Positions 23,501 to 32,304 of a DNA stretch of 64,000 nt are shown here, piece after piece. The notes under the pieces are model-generated. The model did not search any database and was not told the DNA's origin. It was given only the letters and a program-made list of their open reading frames with translations. The stretch is from the NCBI GenBank assembly GCA_001643675.2, contig LSRY02000016.1:1426001-1490000 (forward strand). Reading direction: 5' to 3'. Both the position numbers and the translations under genes were made by a program. Every line of letters begins with the position of its first letter. The first letter of the stretch is position 1. Origin of the DNA: Monocercomonoides exilis. Lineage: Eukaryota; Preaxostyla; Oxymonadida; Polymastigidae.

Positions 23501-26500
23501 TTCAACGCTCAGGAGAGCCGAGTTGAAGGCAATGGGATGGATGCTGTTTGAAGGCACTTCAGATGCAAAAAGGACTGACGAAAGATAAAGCTGCCCATTT
23601 GTCTCGCTGATGAATGTTCCTCCTGAAAACGAAAAGGAGGAGCCAACAGAGAACGACAAGCTCTCGATCCGGACTTTCTCTGAGGTTGCGATAACGCTGC
23701 TGCCATGTGGGATTGTTGAGTTGAGGAACACCTGTGCCGGCGAAGGCGATTCGAGCGAGCGGATGGTGACATTCAGCACATTGCATCTGCTCAAGATGGC
23801 GGTGCGGCTGGAGATCAGCAGCTGGGAGAATAATGACGGAATGATGTGCAGCAGCCCTTCGCTCAGCGTGCTGCATGGCCCATCCAGCCCTCCGCACTGC
23901 TTGCTGTCCTCGTGATTGTCCCCAGCCGAAGACACAAACACCGTCTCGCTCTGGTACTTCACAATTCTCTTCAGCAGATCTTCCTCGTCCAGATACATGT
24001 CTGAGGTGCATCCCCATATTGCGAGGTCTTTCACAAATGGGGCTCTGAAGTCCAGCAAAAACTGCCCATCTGCGATCTGTGCTTCTATCGAGCGGCACTT
24101 CACATACACGTCTCTTCCCCTATATGCAGCATTGTCCTTGAACGTGATGTTCGACAGCACAAATGCTGCTGGCTCGGCAGCCGCAGACGTGCATTCCAAA
24201 AACAAGCCTCCGCCCCTTCCAGTTGATGAGCAGAAGCAGTCGGTGATTGAAGAAAACAAGCAGTCAAAATACCCTCCTTCGTTCAGTCTGAACAAAGCAG
24301 CCCCTCCATTTTTGCATCCAGAACCACCACATTTTTTGATTGTTGTGTTGCGGATGACCATTTTTGTTGGGTCAATGCCTGTGCTTCGGATCATTGCGAT
24401 GTCGCCAGCTGCACTCTGGGTCACTTCCTCAAGTGTGCTCCACTCCACCACAACACTTTCATCGGCTTCAGCATTCACATTCTCGCCTCCAGTTGAAGCC
24501 CTTGCAACGCACAATCCGCTTCCGCCTTCCAGCTGGATGTTTTTCATTGTCAAGTTTCTGAATGCCAAGGATGCAGCAGATGCTATTGATACGATGTCGC
24601 AGGAAAAGGAAAGCGACTGTATTGTCACAAATTCGAAAACAACACTTCCTGCATCCGCCTTAATCAAGCCAAAGTTAATCATATCTTCTTCTCCGCTTTC
24701 TTCATTTTTTGCGAATGAACAGTCTTTCAGAGTCAACGATCCTTCGCTGGAGCCGACATGCATCAAACTGTTTACACCAGTGGCAAACAAAGATGGCAGA
24801 ACGAATCTTATCAATTCAAAATATGAGATGCCTAGAATATTCATTGCTTCATCCTCCGCTCCTTCAATAGAAGAGCGACACTCAAGTGAGCACATGTCTG
24901 TGTTATCCGAACTTATTGAAATATCACCAAGATCAACACTTTTTTTGAGAATTCCTTTTCCAATGAAGTGAATGCTTTTATCATTTCCTTCAGGCAGACG
25001 ATCCAGAGAATAATCAATTGACAGGCAAGGATAATCAGAAAGTCCACAAATACACACATCCTTTCCATTGCCCCCAATAAATATCTCTGATCCAAATGTT
25101 TGCCAGAAATAGATCAGAGGAATGGCATTTGTTGCATCGCTTCCATCAAAGCCGCTCAATGAATCCAACGAAATATCTGCCATGTGCTCGAGCACAAATG
25201 GAAGAGAGGCGTTGGTGATGCTCTTTGTCAAGTTGGATGATTCGACAAACAGGTCACTTCCATGTTTCGCAACATTTGGCTTGCTTGCATCAAAAACAGG
25301 GGATGATATTGAAAATGAAGAATCATCATCAACCAATGTCAGTGCCATCCCTCCCCCAAGCCCAGTTTTGCCTTCTTCTTCTGGTGCTGTGCATCTTGTG
25401 AAAGTGCATGAAATGATGTTCAATTGAGTATTCCCTTTTATCCGAGCAAAAACAGCACCTCCTCTGCTTCCATCAGCCAGCACAAAGCATCCATCAAAAA
25501 CATTCTCTTCGATATTAATTTGTGTTTTTGAATTTTCATCATTGCTATTATCGATGTTCACACAGCCTCCATTTCCAGTTGCTCTTTCTATTTCTGTAAA
25601 ATGGCAATTCGTCATGTTCAACCACGGAGTGATTATTAATTCTGCTTCTGTGCTGCTTCCTGACAACGAGATCAATGGATGTTCTTTCAAAGTGATTGAC
25701 GAAGCCGAGAATGTATCGATTGCTAACATCCCCGAGTCAACAGACAAGAATACAAATGCAATTTCAGATGAAGGACTTTGAAGGGTTAAAGAACAACGTG
25801 ATATGGCCATTGATGATGAAGAAGAAGAAATGAAAGTGGAATGTGAAAGAGAAGGAGGAAGGGAAAAGATGAGTTTTGATAATTCTGTTTCAACACTTGC
25901 TGAAATCATCGATGAATTGGATGTTTCACTTGAATCAGAGACTGTCCAACCACTTTCATCATCATTTCCTCGGATGCTGTGCTTCTGATCAGCAAAGGCC
26001 AATTCTTCGCTCATCAAAATCATTCCATTCACAACAACTTTCTTTGTTTCTGTTTGCCTTGTGAGTGAATGCTTCAAGGTCAAACAAGGGAATTGGACAA
26101 TTCCGCAATGCGAGTGATTGGATGCCTCAGTATTACTCACATGTATTTCTTCTGGTGTGGGAAGAAGATAGATGCACAGAGGGATGGCAACACTGTTGTT
26201 TCCACCATCATATCCTCTCACTTTGTCAAGAGAATCCAAAGAGGCTGTGACACATATGATTTTTTGTGACTTTGCAGTTTCTTCCAGATTTGGAGAAGTG
26301 ACAAAGATGTCATTTCCCCACTTGGCTGTGTTTGTGCCAAAGGAGGAAGAAATCAAGAAATCTGGGTTTTCAGTTAATAATTGAAGAAGGATTCCTCCGC
26401 CAAGTCCGTTGGATGCCGAGCAAAAGCAGCCATTAAACGACCCGTCTTTCACATTCACTTCATTTGCATCCCCAACACACAGCATTGTTGATCCTCCGTT

Positions 26501-27212
26501 CTCTGAACTTGTGCTCCCACACCCTTCAAATACACTTGAATTCAAATCAATAGTTGCCATGCCATTGGATAACGATATCACTGCTGATCCGCTGGTTGTT
26601 CTTTCAATCCCAACAAAGTCACACTCCGAAAGTGTCAATGAAACAGCACTTGTTGAAGAAAGCGAAAACAGTGAATTTATGGAAACCGTCTTTGCCCAAC
26701 TCACATGATCCATGCTCATCCTCCCATTTTGCATGCAAACCATTTCTGTGGAATAAGCTGTACCAGATTGGGGTGCGCTTCCAGCCGATATGTTCAGCCT
26801 GCTCACATCCATTTCTCCCTCGCCTGATATTTCGAACAACCTTGTTCTGCAATTGTTCTGGCGTGTTGGGTCGTGCACAAGAGCAAGGTCGCTGACAGAC
26901 AATGTGCCTGCTGAGACCGAAAAAAGAGACAAGCCTGCTGTTCCAAATTCTGTTTGCATCGTTGTGCTCGAATCACTTTGCCCGCATATTGTGAATGTGT
27001 TGACACCACAATCCACACTTTGTGTTTCGACAATTGTTCCTGCCAGTATTTTGATGTCTTTCACAACACCTGGAATCATCTGTGTCAGGCAATGGCTGAC
27101 TGTGTTGCAGGGATGGCTTTCATTGATGCCACATACAAATGCATCTCTTGCATTCTCCTGAGTTTGCTTCGATCCCACATATCTGATCCTTCCTCCTTCA
27201 TTCTGAAGCCAT
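20585..27212 (-). repeat. right arm of the 6.6-kb inverted repeat
   Basis: Reverse complement of 13214-19841. Its outer edge falls at the residues WLQNEGGRIRYVG of the receptor, where the two genes switch from divergent to near-identical sequence. Confidence 0.9.
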
Positions 27213-28789
27213 TCACTTCGATCAGTTATTGAAGTTGTGGCATAGTTTGTACTCACTCGTATTCCAGTTTGGCGAGTTGATCGACAAGATTTGTCGATTG
27301 TATTTTCTTGTTGGGATACTAATAACACATCACATCCCCCATATATCCCGACATTATTATGGAAAAAGCAAAAAAATAAATTGATTTCTTTATTTTGATA
27401 TGTAATTTTCAAGCTGAGTCCACCTCCTCCATTCATGGCATAGTTATTTGCAAATAAGCAATTGCTAATGAGAGGAGAAATTGACATATCCCACATTTGA
27501 ATTCCTCCTCCAACTGGTGTTGATTCATTTGAAGTTGTGCAATTAACGAATGAACAATCAAGGATCTGATCCCCGTTTATTTGAGCTTCTTTTCGGTCAA
27601 TTGATAAGCCCCCTCCATCATTTCCAACGTAACAATCTTTGAATGAGCTGTTTTCAAGAGTGTAAGTTTTTTGCGGATTGAAGATGCAAATTGCTCCTCC
27701 GGCTTCATTGAAAGATTGATCTGGAGCTTGGCACCAGAGAAAGAAACAATGCTTGATTGAGATTTGTGAGATTGATTTTGTGCATATTGCTCCTCCTCGC
27801 CCACTCTGCGCAGTGTCATTTCTGAAATAGCACAATGAAAGAGTCAGTGTTGAAGCGCTGTTTCCTGATATGCAAATGGCTCCTCCATCTGTTGCGGAGG
27901 TGCAGTCCATCCATTCGCAATTTGTCATATTGATTGTGTCGGAGGTGTGAATTGTTGTTTGTTTGTCGTAATTGATGAGTTTGTTGATGTTGTTCAAGAA
28001 CGAAACGTTTCTGCACACCAACTCTTTTGATTTCTTCAAACCATTCATCACTGTTCCATCCAATGCATTTTCACATGCGAAAGCAACACAACTTTCCATC
28101 ATGCTTTTCTCAATCATGGTGAACTGACCATCAGTTTTTCCTGTATGTATTTGGTTATGAACGTTGGTGATATTGTTGAAAATTGAATTTTCATATGAGA
28201 ACAGATGACAATCTTCAATCTCAAACATTTTTCTTCCACAAAGGACGATATTCTGAAAAATGGACGAATCAATCAACAAAGATGAAGTTTCACCTTTCAC
28301 ATATCCAACTGATTCGACACTTTCTTGAAGAAGATTGATATCAATTGAAAAATTGTGTGCAACGAATGATGAACTTTGGATGTTCAACAACGATGCAAAT
28401 CTTGAAGGTTTTGTGACTTGACACGAAGAGACACAAACATTTGAATTGTCGAGTGCACAGATGAGATTAGAATGAAAAAATTGTTCAAAGAGAATGTTGC
28501 TGACAACTGTGGAAGAATTTGAAATAGTCCATTTGCACAAAAGTGAAGTGGAACCATTTCTTCGAAATGAATACTGCTTTTCAAAGCTGCCATTGTTTGT
28601 TAAGAATTCATCTTTGTGACTTTTGTGATAATAAAGCAAGCAATTGCCTTTCTCTTTGAATGTGTCTTCAATTATCTGAATATTGAAACATTGAGAAGAG
28701 TCATTTCCCACATAAATTTGATTGATGCTTTTGATATTTGCAGTTTTTGACAATGCCAAAAGAAGTGCAAAATTGAACAAAACTATCAT
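20993..28789 (-). CDS. Pmp-like beta-helix receptor with degenerate kinase tail, intact copy
   Basis: 2,598 residues in one exon. The ATG at 28789 is chosen because a signal peptide follows at once (MIVLFNFALLLALSKTANI). Residues up to about 2120 are a Cys/Asn/Ser-rich ectodomain with many GGAI/GGGL turns and FxNC-type motifs, typical of Pmp-like right-handed beta-helix proteins. A membrane segment (about 2148-2173, LLLIVIIMAVVLLIVLAVSV) is followed by a basic stop-transfer (RWRRAK), a charged coiled-coil-like stretch and a Ser/Thr-rich linker. From about 2320 a kinase-like fold remains: an APE-type motif (RWKAPELL), subdomain IX (AFSVGMMLWECLTLNIPF) and a final ARPT. I see no glycine loop, VAIK lysine, HRD or DFG, so it is presumably an inactive, signalling or scaffold tail. 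Residues from about 526 on match the left copy; residues 1-525 do not. Such proteins are probably surface receptors or adhesins; ligand unknown. Confidence 0.85.
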   Translation of the reverse strand: MIVLFNFALLLALSKTANIKSINQIYVGNDSSQCFNIQIIEDTFKEKGNCLLYYHKSHKDEFLTNNGSFEKQYSFRRNGSTSLLCKWTISNSSTVVSNILFEQFFHSNLICALDNSNVCVSSCQVTKPSRFASLLNIQSSSFVAHNFSIDINLLQESVESVGYVKGETSSLLIDSSIFQNIVLCGRKMFEIEDCHLFSYENSIFNNITNVHNQIHTGKTDGQFTMIEKSMMESCVAFACENALDGTVMNGLKKSKELVCRNVSFLNNINKLINYDKQTTIHTSDTINMTNCEWMDCTSATDGGAICISGNSASTLTLSLCYFRNDTAQSGRGGAICTKSISQISIKHCFFLWCQAPDQSFNEAGGAICIFNPQKTYTLENSSFKDCYVGNDGGGLSIDRKEAQINGDQILDCSFVNCTTSNESTPVGGGIQMWDMSISPLISNCLFANNYAMNGGGGLSLKITYQNKEINLFFCFFHNNVGIYGGCDVLLVSQQENTIDKSCRSTRQTGIRVSTNYATTSITDRSEWLQNEGGRIRYVGSKQTQENARDAFVCGINESHPCNTVSHCLTQMIPGVVKDIKILAGTIVETQSVDCGVNTFTICGQSDSSTTMQTEFGTAGLSLFSVSAGTLSVSDLALVHDPTRQNNCRTRLFEISGEGEMDVSRLNISAGSAPQSGTAYSTEMVCMQNGRMSMDHVSWAKTVSINSLFSLSSTSAVSLTLSECDFVGIERTTSGSAVISLSNGMATIDLNSSVFEGCGSTSSENGGSTMLCVGDANEVNVKDGSFNGCFCSASNGLGGGILLQLLTENPDFLISSSFGTNTAKWGNDIFVTSPNLEETAKSQKIICVTASLDSLDKVRGYDGGNNSVAIPLCIYLLPTPEEIHVSNTEASNHSHCGIVQFPCLTLKHSLTRQTETKKVVVNGMILMSEELAFADQKHSIRGNDDESGWTVSDSSETSNSSMISASVETELSKLIFSLPPSLSHSTFISSSSSSMAISRCSLTLQSPSSEIAFVFLSVDSGMLAIDTFSASSITLKEHPLISLSGSSTEAELIITPWLNMTNCHFTEIERATGNGGCVNIDNSNDENSKTQINIEENVFDGCFVLADGSRGGAVFARIKGNTQLNIISCTFTRCTAPEEEGKTGLGGGMALTLVDDDSSFSISSPVFDASKPNVAKHGSDLFVESSNLTKSITNASLPFVLEHMADISLDSLSGFDGSDATNAIPLIYFWQTFGSEIFIGGNGKDVCICGLSDYPCLSIDYSLDRLPEGNDKSIHFIGKGILKKSVDLGDISISSDNTDMCSLECRSSIEGAEDEAMNILGISYFELIRFVLPSLFATGVNSLMHVGSSEGSLTLKDCSFAKNEESGEEDMINFGLIKADAGSVVFEFVTIQSLSFSCDIVSIASAASLAFRNLTMKNIQLEGGSGLCVARASTGGENVNAEADESVVVEWSTLEEVTQSAAGDIAMIRSTGIDPTKMVIRNTTIKKCGGSGCKNGGAALFRLNEGGYFDCLFSSITDCFCSSTGRGGGLFLECTSAAAEPAAFVLSNITFKDNAAYRGRDVYVKCRSIEAQIADGQFLLDFRAPFVKDLAIWGCTSDMYLDEEDLLKRIVKYQSETVFVSSAGDNHEDSKQCGGLDGPCSTLSEGLLHIIPSLFSQLLISSRTAILSRCNVLNVTIRSLESPSPAQVFLNSTIPHGSSVIATSEKVRIESLSFSVGSSFSFSGGTFISETNGQLYLSSVLFASEVPSNSIHPIAFNSALLSVESGLLLIDNCNISEISFEQPVFRLTGSSKVSLEKVGVKQVELSSNLFEVGECESVVIDDAAVDGVKSRNGSVISVCEDMSGVVSFGSSSIRNFSRDSFGACFLSSTSPSARINLSNCSCSNCVSLSKKGSIVDVSRALDISMHMCEFVGRQAISSSEESVCKWNGSLIQLSRAAALMKDVTISNSSSGGLSLAAGNMTIEKGEFNDNSPSMPKYPSLRRNIFCCDSASLAIGSLKGGDGVKDNTSLWIMSEDCSLKGAAQERSSPFFIPHLESASLAESGSNADIKFTGSLFLPCDLSFKLICTINDVELVERYPFDENSFASETEVVGTIPSAKLTSDSDGSELSTAIVFGRSSASTKSFILKNRSESEQKGGERLVEGGNEGKSYLLLIVIIMAVVLLIVLAVSVVFIVRWRRAKNENKDLREIVNDNIRKDPKAFEMVTMEMSPEEQWRRAENEAEKKNDERIKKRVYEKNLGHSESSEHLLSESGSTEYILGRDLDKIPEWALEKDEEEEIRKRTPSPSISSTSTTDTSDTDSTFVRGEDLCPTTSSMSNLVDAMACSSPHEKLIVDLRDSLFMLLHGLNKTKEMAIGSLKEREQTAAQILFWVANLALHSFDEMENELSSLANLSPHIVLFSEHMVICIALHSDCSSDSDTSSVSSASTIATSSSDVSVKSERFTKSPPPSSAFEDEDDNRKECMRWKAPELLINKKMGATKESVAFSVGMMLWECLTLNIPFGEYEAEIAGQKIVNGERPFMGITEKNPFSGCILSCLDSNAPARPTLVGLKREFIQHFPAGAAVLTMSDSIGYAYSSSNGSRHKASGTESEGSGSGSVL

Positions 28790-30141
28790 TGAAGAATTAT
28801 GGTTCGAAAGAAAGTGTTTTTTATATTTTGTGTCATTTTTTATTTCATTTATAAGAAAACGCAATGATTCAATATATTGATATAAAAAAGCATTTGCTTT
28901 TCAAAATAAGCTTTTTTCTCACAAATTTTAAAATTCGGTGTTTCCAACTTTATTTATTGATCTGAATAATTGGATAATTTTTTGGTACATAGTCATGGAC
29001 AAAACCGGGGAAAGGGACAAAACCCGGGAATGTCCAATCAATTGAAGAGTTTTTTTAAATTTGACTCAACTTCCTGATTTCTTTTATATTGAATCAACAG
29101 AAATTAATATATATTTGAAGAAAACGTTCATGCAATGTTTTTAAATAAGTTTTTCTTAATTGTGGTATGAAACGAGAATTCAAAACACAGATAGAAAAGA
29201 AACTTTCGCATATGTGATTCAATGTTCAAATAATTTAACAAACTGAACATAATACAAAAGATAAATTGCAAAACAAATTTGTATGAAATGGAATGTCACT
29301 ATAAGTCGAAATAGAATTGTTTTTCCCACTTTGTATCAGGAACGAGTCTTCGTTGGTGATGGTCAATCCAACAATATTTCTCAACAGTTCTTTTTTGTTA
29401 TCAACCGCTTCCGTTGATTATTATTTTCCATATTACGAAATCATAAAGTATTCTGATCTTTGAAGACAGTTTTGAAAGGCCGTTGCATCATTTAATTGAT
29501 TAAGGAGCAATCAGCAAACACTCCGAAAAATAAAGTTGCATTGGGATGGAGTTGTAATGAATGAAATATTGGATTTTCTTTATCTTGTCGATCTATGATG
29601 AAATTGTCATCAGATTTTCACAAATATACTCAAGTTTTATCAAAATTCAACATCAGATCTGAACTGATTCTTTTTTGTTATCATCACATCACACATCAAT
29701 GAAAAAGGTGACTAAATGTTTGCTGAAGAGTATATCAGTTACCGTTTTATGTCTATAAATTTAGGTTTTGACATTTGTTATTCATTGCTTCTTTGAATGA
29801 ATTGTCTGGCCCATTTTTCATCAATCTCTTTGATTTCTCTGTTGTCATATTCATTTCGATTTTTTCACTTCATAACATTCTCGGCCTGATAACATATGGT
29901 GAAAAAAGCTCAAAAATATGATTTGAATTTAAGGAAAACAATTCTTATGCTGTCTTTGAATGGAATTTTTTCTGCAGAAAAAAATAGAGTCTTTGCAAAG
30001 TCTTGTTCTTCTTCTATTTCCTCGTTATAAAATTTATATTTCTTTTCATTATGTTATTGATCTCTTCCCTTTTTCAATGAAGAGAGATGTCGATATAGCG
30101 CAGAAGAAGAGAGCAAAACAGACAAAATGATCCTTTTGCGC

Positions 30142-30144
<3 letters not shown>

Positions 30145-30187
<43 letters not shown>
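30145..30187. repeat. poly-T tract, 43 bp
   Basis: Uninterrupted run of T inside the 1.73-kb element. The exact length may be affected by sequencing. Confidence 0.85.
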
Positions 30188-30191
<4 letters not shown>

Positions 30192-30287
30192 AAAGAAAAT
30201 TAATTTTTTCAACTTTTGATTTAAATCTTCGAACTTCTACGGTTGCAAAAACTTTTGAAAGTTCCGTTTAAGAAGTGAAAGAAGACG

Positions 30288-30495
30288 TGGCTGATCCTTT
30301 TTGAAATCACACTTTCGTTCGAGTTTTGATCAAAAATTTTGTCTCAGTGGGATTTGTCTCAAAATTTGATTTTGCAATAGAAATATCATGAACAACATCA
30401 GTACCCAATAACAACTTATTATGTCATTAATCCCATTGAGAAGAAATTTTTGATCAAAACTCGAACGAAAGTATGATTTCAAAAAGAATCAGCCA
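30288..30495. mobile_element. 208-bp MITE, family A-like ends, nested
   Basis: TGGCTGATCCTTTTTGAAAT at the left and the near-exact reverse complement at the right, with arms of more than 50 bp that include CGTTCGAGTTTTGATCAAAA. The outermost 20 bp resemble the ends of the 242-bp family (TGGGTGATTCTTTTTGAAAA), but the inside is different, so this looks like a related subfamily. It lies inside the 1.73-kb element and must have inserted later. Confidence 0.7.
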
Positions 30496-30724
30496 CATAT
30501 TGCATGAAAAAGTCAGCATTGTGGTTTTGTGATCATTTCATTCAATAAAAATTATTCTGTAATTCTTAATAACAAAAAAAAAGATATCATCTAATAATTG
30601 AAGAGCGTTAGAAAAGTGAATGCTATTTTCAATATCAAAGACATCTATTCACTTTTTCTTTTTTGAGTTTTTCATTGCACACTTACGAGTTTTGTCACTT
30701 TCCCGGGTTATGTCCATGACTATA

Positions 30725-30966
30725 TGGGTAAAACTTTATGAAAAGTCGCAAATGTTTAATTCAAAAATTGAATTAAAAATTCATTTTTTGATTAAATTTC
30801 TATTTTCATTCATAAAACTTCACTAACATGGAATCTCTTTCTTGATAATGCTATTTCATGAATTGGAAAGAAGATTCGTGAATGAAAACAGAAATTTGAG
30901 CAAAATAAGAAATTTTTGATTTTTTTGAAAATTTTACATTTGTGACTTTTCAAAAAGAATCACCCA
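30725..30966. mobile_element. 242-bp MITE, family A copy 2
   Basis: Same length and ends as the copy at 441-682, though the left end has drifted (TGGGTAAAACTTTATGAAAA). The right end is well kept. TATA flanks both sides. It abuts the 1.73-kb element, separated by only a few bases, so two TA-targeting elements share one target region. Confidence 0.7.
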
Positions 30967-32304
30967 TATATGGGGCAAATTTTTTTGATTTATGAATTTT
31001 GTTCCATTCTTCTCTTACAAATATTTTTCTCAATTTTTGAATTTTTCTGTAATTATTCACATTGTTTCGGTTAATTTATAATGAAATGATTGTAGAAAAA
31101 GTTTGGAACAATTCTCAGTTTTTTTCATAATTGCAAAAATTTTGCCCCATATTGTTTTTAAGTTGGCTAAAAGGAACGAGTGGCTTGTCTATTAGGTTTT
31201 TGCTACAGATCGACTTTTGAAAAAGGCACTCGACGTATTGACAAAAAAGATAGACAAATAACCTCAAAATTTCTTTTTATAGCAAAAAAATTGCGTGGTC
31301 CAATATTTTTTGTTTATAAGTTTAAGAAAGTGTTAATTAATAAATTTTATTTATTTTTTTAAATATAATAATAGTCTTCATTTCATTCACATGAAATTGT
31401 TTTTTATTCCAATTTTATAATCAACAAAACATTCTTCACAATAAAACAAAGATTCAAACAAACAGTGCAAGTTATTTTCTTTCCAAAAAATAATGAAATG
31501 TTGTAATATTCAAACGTTCTGCCTTTGTTCAATTTTTTTTTCCAGATTTAACATTCAGGAGCGATTCTTGGAACTCTCAGAAAATTACGATCGTGAATTG
31601 TTTTAATTGAAAAAATTTCACATTTTCACATCTTCAAAAACGAAAAATGCTTAAGGATTGTGATTTTTTGTGTAATCAACATGCATATATACGAAAAGAA
31701 ATTTGCAAGCGTACTTCATTTCAGTTATTAAATGAAAAATTTTCAAATTTAAATAAATGAAAAAATACTAAAAATTAAAATTTTCTCCCCCTTGAATGAA
31801 ATGTGCTCAATTGAAAGAGAATGCTTTAACGTTAAGAGACATTCTCATTTTTGGTTAGATGATAAGATGTTTAAGAAATTATCATTTCTTCACCAGCCAT
31901 CATCATTGCGGAAATCGCATTCTGTTTAGCTATTTTGTATGAGTTTCTATCTTTCAAATAATTCAACATTTGTCAATTTATCAATGTTCTGGATCGACTT
32001 TGTTGGCAGCGCAATATTCTGCTTTTGTGCGGGTAAATTCGCAAATTAATCAAGCTCTCGATTAAAATGCCCCAGCAGTTATTTGAAAATATTTAATTCA
32101 AAAGGTGTCTCTTTTTGTGTAAATTACATTTAGAATTCTCTATCACTCTCGTTTTATATGTTACGATTTTGAAGGAGTCAATCCAATCAATCATGATTCT
32201 TCAAGAATTCTTCTTTTTCATTCATTCTTCTATCTATCTTTCTTTCTTTCTTTCCTTTCTTCCTTTTGTTTCTCTCTCATTTTTCTCTCTCTCTCTTCTC
32301 TCTT
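30967..32304. other. AT-rich intergenic region
   Basis: About 1.3 kb with no supported gene. A CT-rich tract (TTTCTTTCTTTC and CTCTCTC) lies at about 32235-32310, at the 3' end of the exportin gene. A 60-codon open frame at 31180-31362 (contains KGTRRIDKKDRQITSK) is not like any family I know. Confidence 0.4.

Larger units (their letters stand above)
28992..30720. mobile_element. 1.73-kb TA-flanked element with terminal inverted repeats
   Basis: The left end reads GTCATGGACAAAACCGGGG and the right end, in reverse complement, GTCATGGACATAACCCGGG; a second shared block (GACAAAAC) follows. TA lies directly outside each end (28990-28991 and 30721-30722). The TA duplication points to the Tc1/mariner superfamily. 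No long ORF is present, so it is a non-autonomous or decayed copy. It contains a 43-bp T tract and a nested MITE (30288-30495). The sequence upstream, 28790-28991, is the 5' flank of the receptor gene. Confidence 0.7.

Noticed and set aside
22701-24971. Long open frames antisense to the receptor gene (295 and 351 codons)
   Set aside because: They lie fully within the receptor coding sequence, occur in both arms as a pair, and lack any family-like motif; they are by-products of low stop density in the opposite strand.
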